Assembly: GCF_001314875.1 (NCBI RefSeq)
Contig: NZ_LJZS01000004.1
Span: forward strand, 186,001-250,000
Source: Halomonas sp. HL-48
GTDB taxonomy: Bacteria; Pseudomonadota; Gammaproteobacteria; Pseudomonadales; Halomonadaceae
Direction: 5' to 3'
DNA length: 64,000 nucleotides
Both the position numbers and the translations under genes were made by a program. Of this stretch, positions 63,971 through 64,000 are shown piece by piece; positions within the stretch are counted from its first letter, which is position 1, and each line of letters starts with the position of its first letter. The notes beneath the pieces were generated by a model. It saw only the letters and a list, made by a program, of their open reading frames with translations. It searched no databases and was not told the origin of the DNA.

Positions 63971-64000
63971 AAAAAGGCCGCTCAATGAGCGGCCTTTTAA
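63971..64000 (+). terminator. Intrinsic terminator at the window edge
   Basis: AAAAGGCCGCTC pairs with GAGCGGCCTTTT around a 3-nt loop. It is nearly symmetrical and can work in both directions, so it may end a gene beyond the window. Confidence 0.8.

Overview
The window looks like a chromosomal segment of a moderately halophilic gammaproteobacterium, most likely Halomonas or a close relative in the Halomonadaceae. The main pointers are an ectoine hydroxylase gene (ectD), an acetoacetyl-CoA reductase of the PHB pathway (phaB), a betaine/choline-type ABC importer with a CBS-domain ATPase, and a Vibrio-like (vas) type VI secretion locus. This assignment comes from gene content read by eye; no database search was run.

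Layout. 1-2.0 kb: minC-minD-minE on the minus strand, minE cut by the window edge. 2.2-5.0 kb: a large DUF349 protein, convergent with phaB and separated from it by a bidirectional terminator. 6.0-6.2 kb: initiator tRNA-fMet with its own promoter and terminator. 6.4-9.9 kb: four-gene osmoprotectant importer (permease, ATPase, permease, binding protein). 10.0-14.1 kb: a small metabolic locus with a nitrilase-superfamily amidohydrolase, a DddP-like M24 enzyme, a HalD/BesD-like 2-oxoglutarate oxygenase and a divergent LysR regulator. 14.2-19.7 kb: an AT-richer accessory tract with two small membrane-protein genes, a frameshifted gene, and four paralogous putative immunity genes interleaved with remnants of the T6SS effector C-terminus. 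19.7-26.4 kb: a VasX-like effector, its DUF4123 adaptor, VgrG and PAAR. 26.4-46.4 kb: the complete structural T6SS operon, tssB-C-E-F-G-tagH-tssJ-K-L-H-vasH-tagO-tssA-tssM plus a GNAT gene, all on the minus strand. 47.0 kb: hcp, divergent from tssB; the shared 596-bp intergenic region carries two sigma-54-like promoters and a strong dyad. 47.6-53.4 kb: polA, thrB, speA. 53.5-55.3 kb: a FAH-family hydrolase and ectD. 55.6-59.9 kb: an AttEFGH-like ABC export operon ending in a CrtC/AttH-like lipoprotein. 60.0-64.0 kb: a degraded region with an mscS pseudogene, an unknown two-gene operon flanked by 22-bp direct repeats, and broken phage genes (Mu gpG-like virion morphogenesis protein, Dam-like methylase).

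How the parts work together. The T6SS is probably switched by the sigma-54 activator VasH encoded inside the operon. It would act on the tssB and hcp promoters together, so that sheath and tube are made at the same time. Hcp, VgrG, PAAR and the DUF4123 adaptor deliver the pore-forming-type effector. The downstream tandem immunity genes look like a record of past effector-tail exchanges. One of them carries an 8-bp tandem repeat together with a compensated frameshift. The most open biology lies in the DddP/HalD-like locus and in the repeat-flanked unknown operon near 61-62.5 kb.
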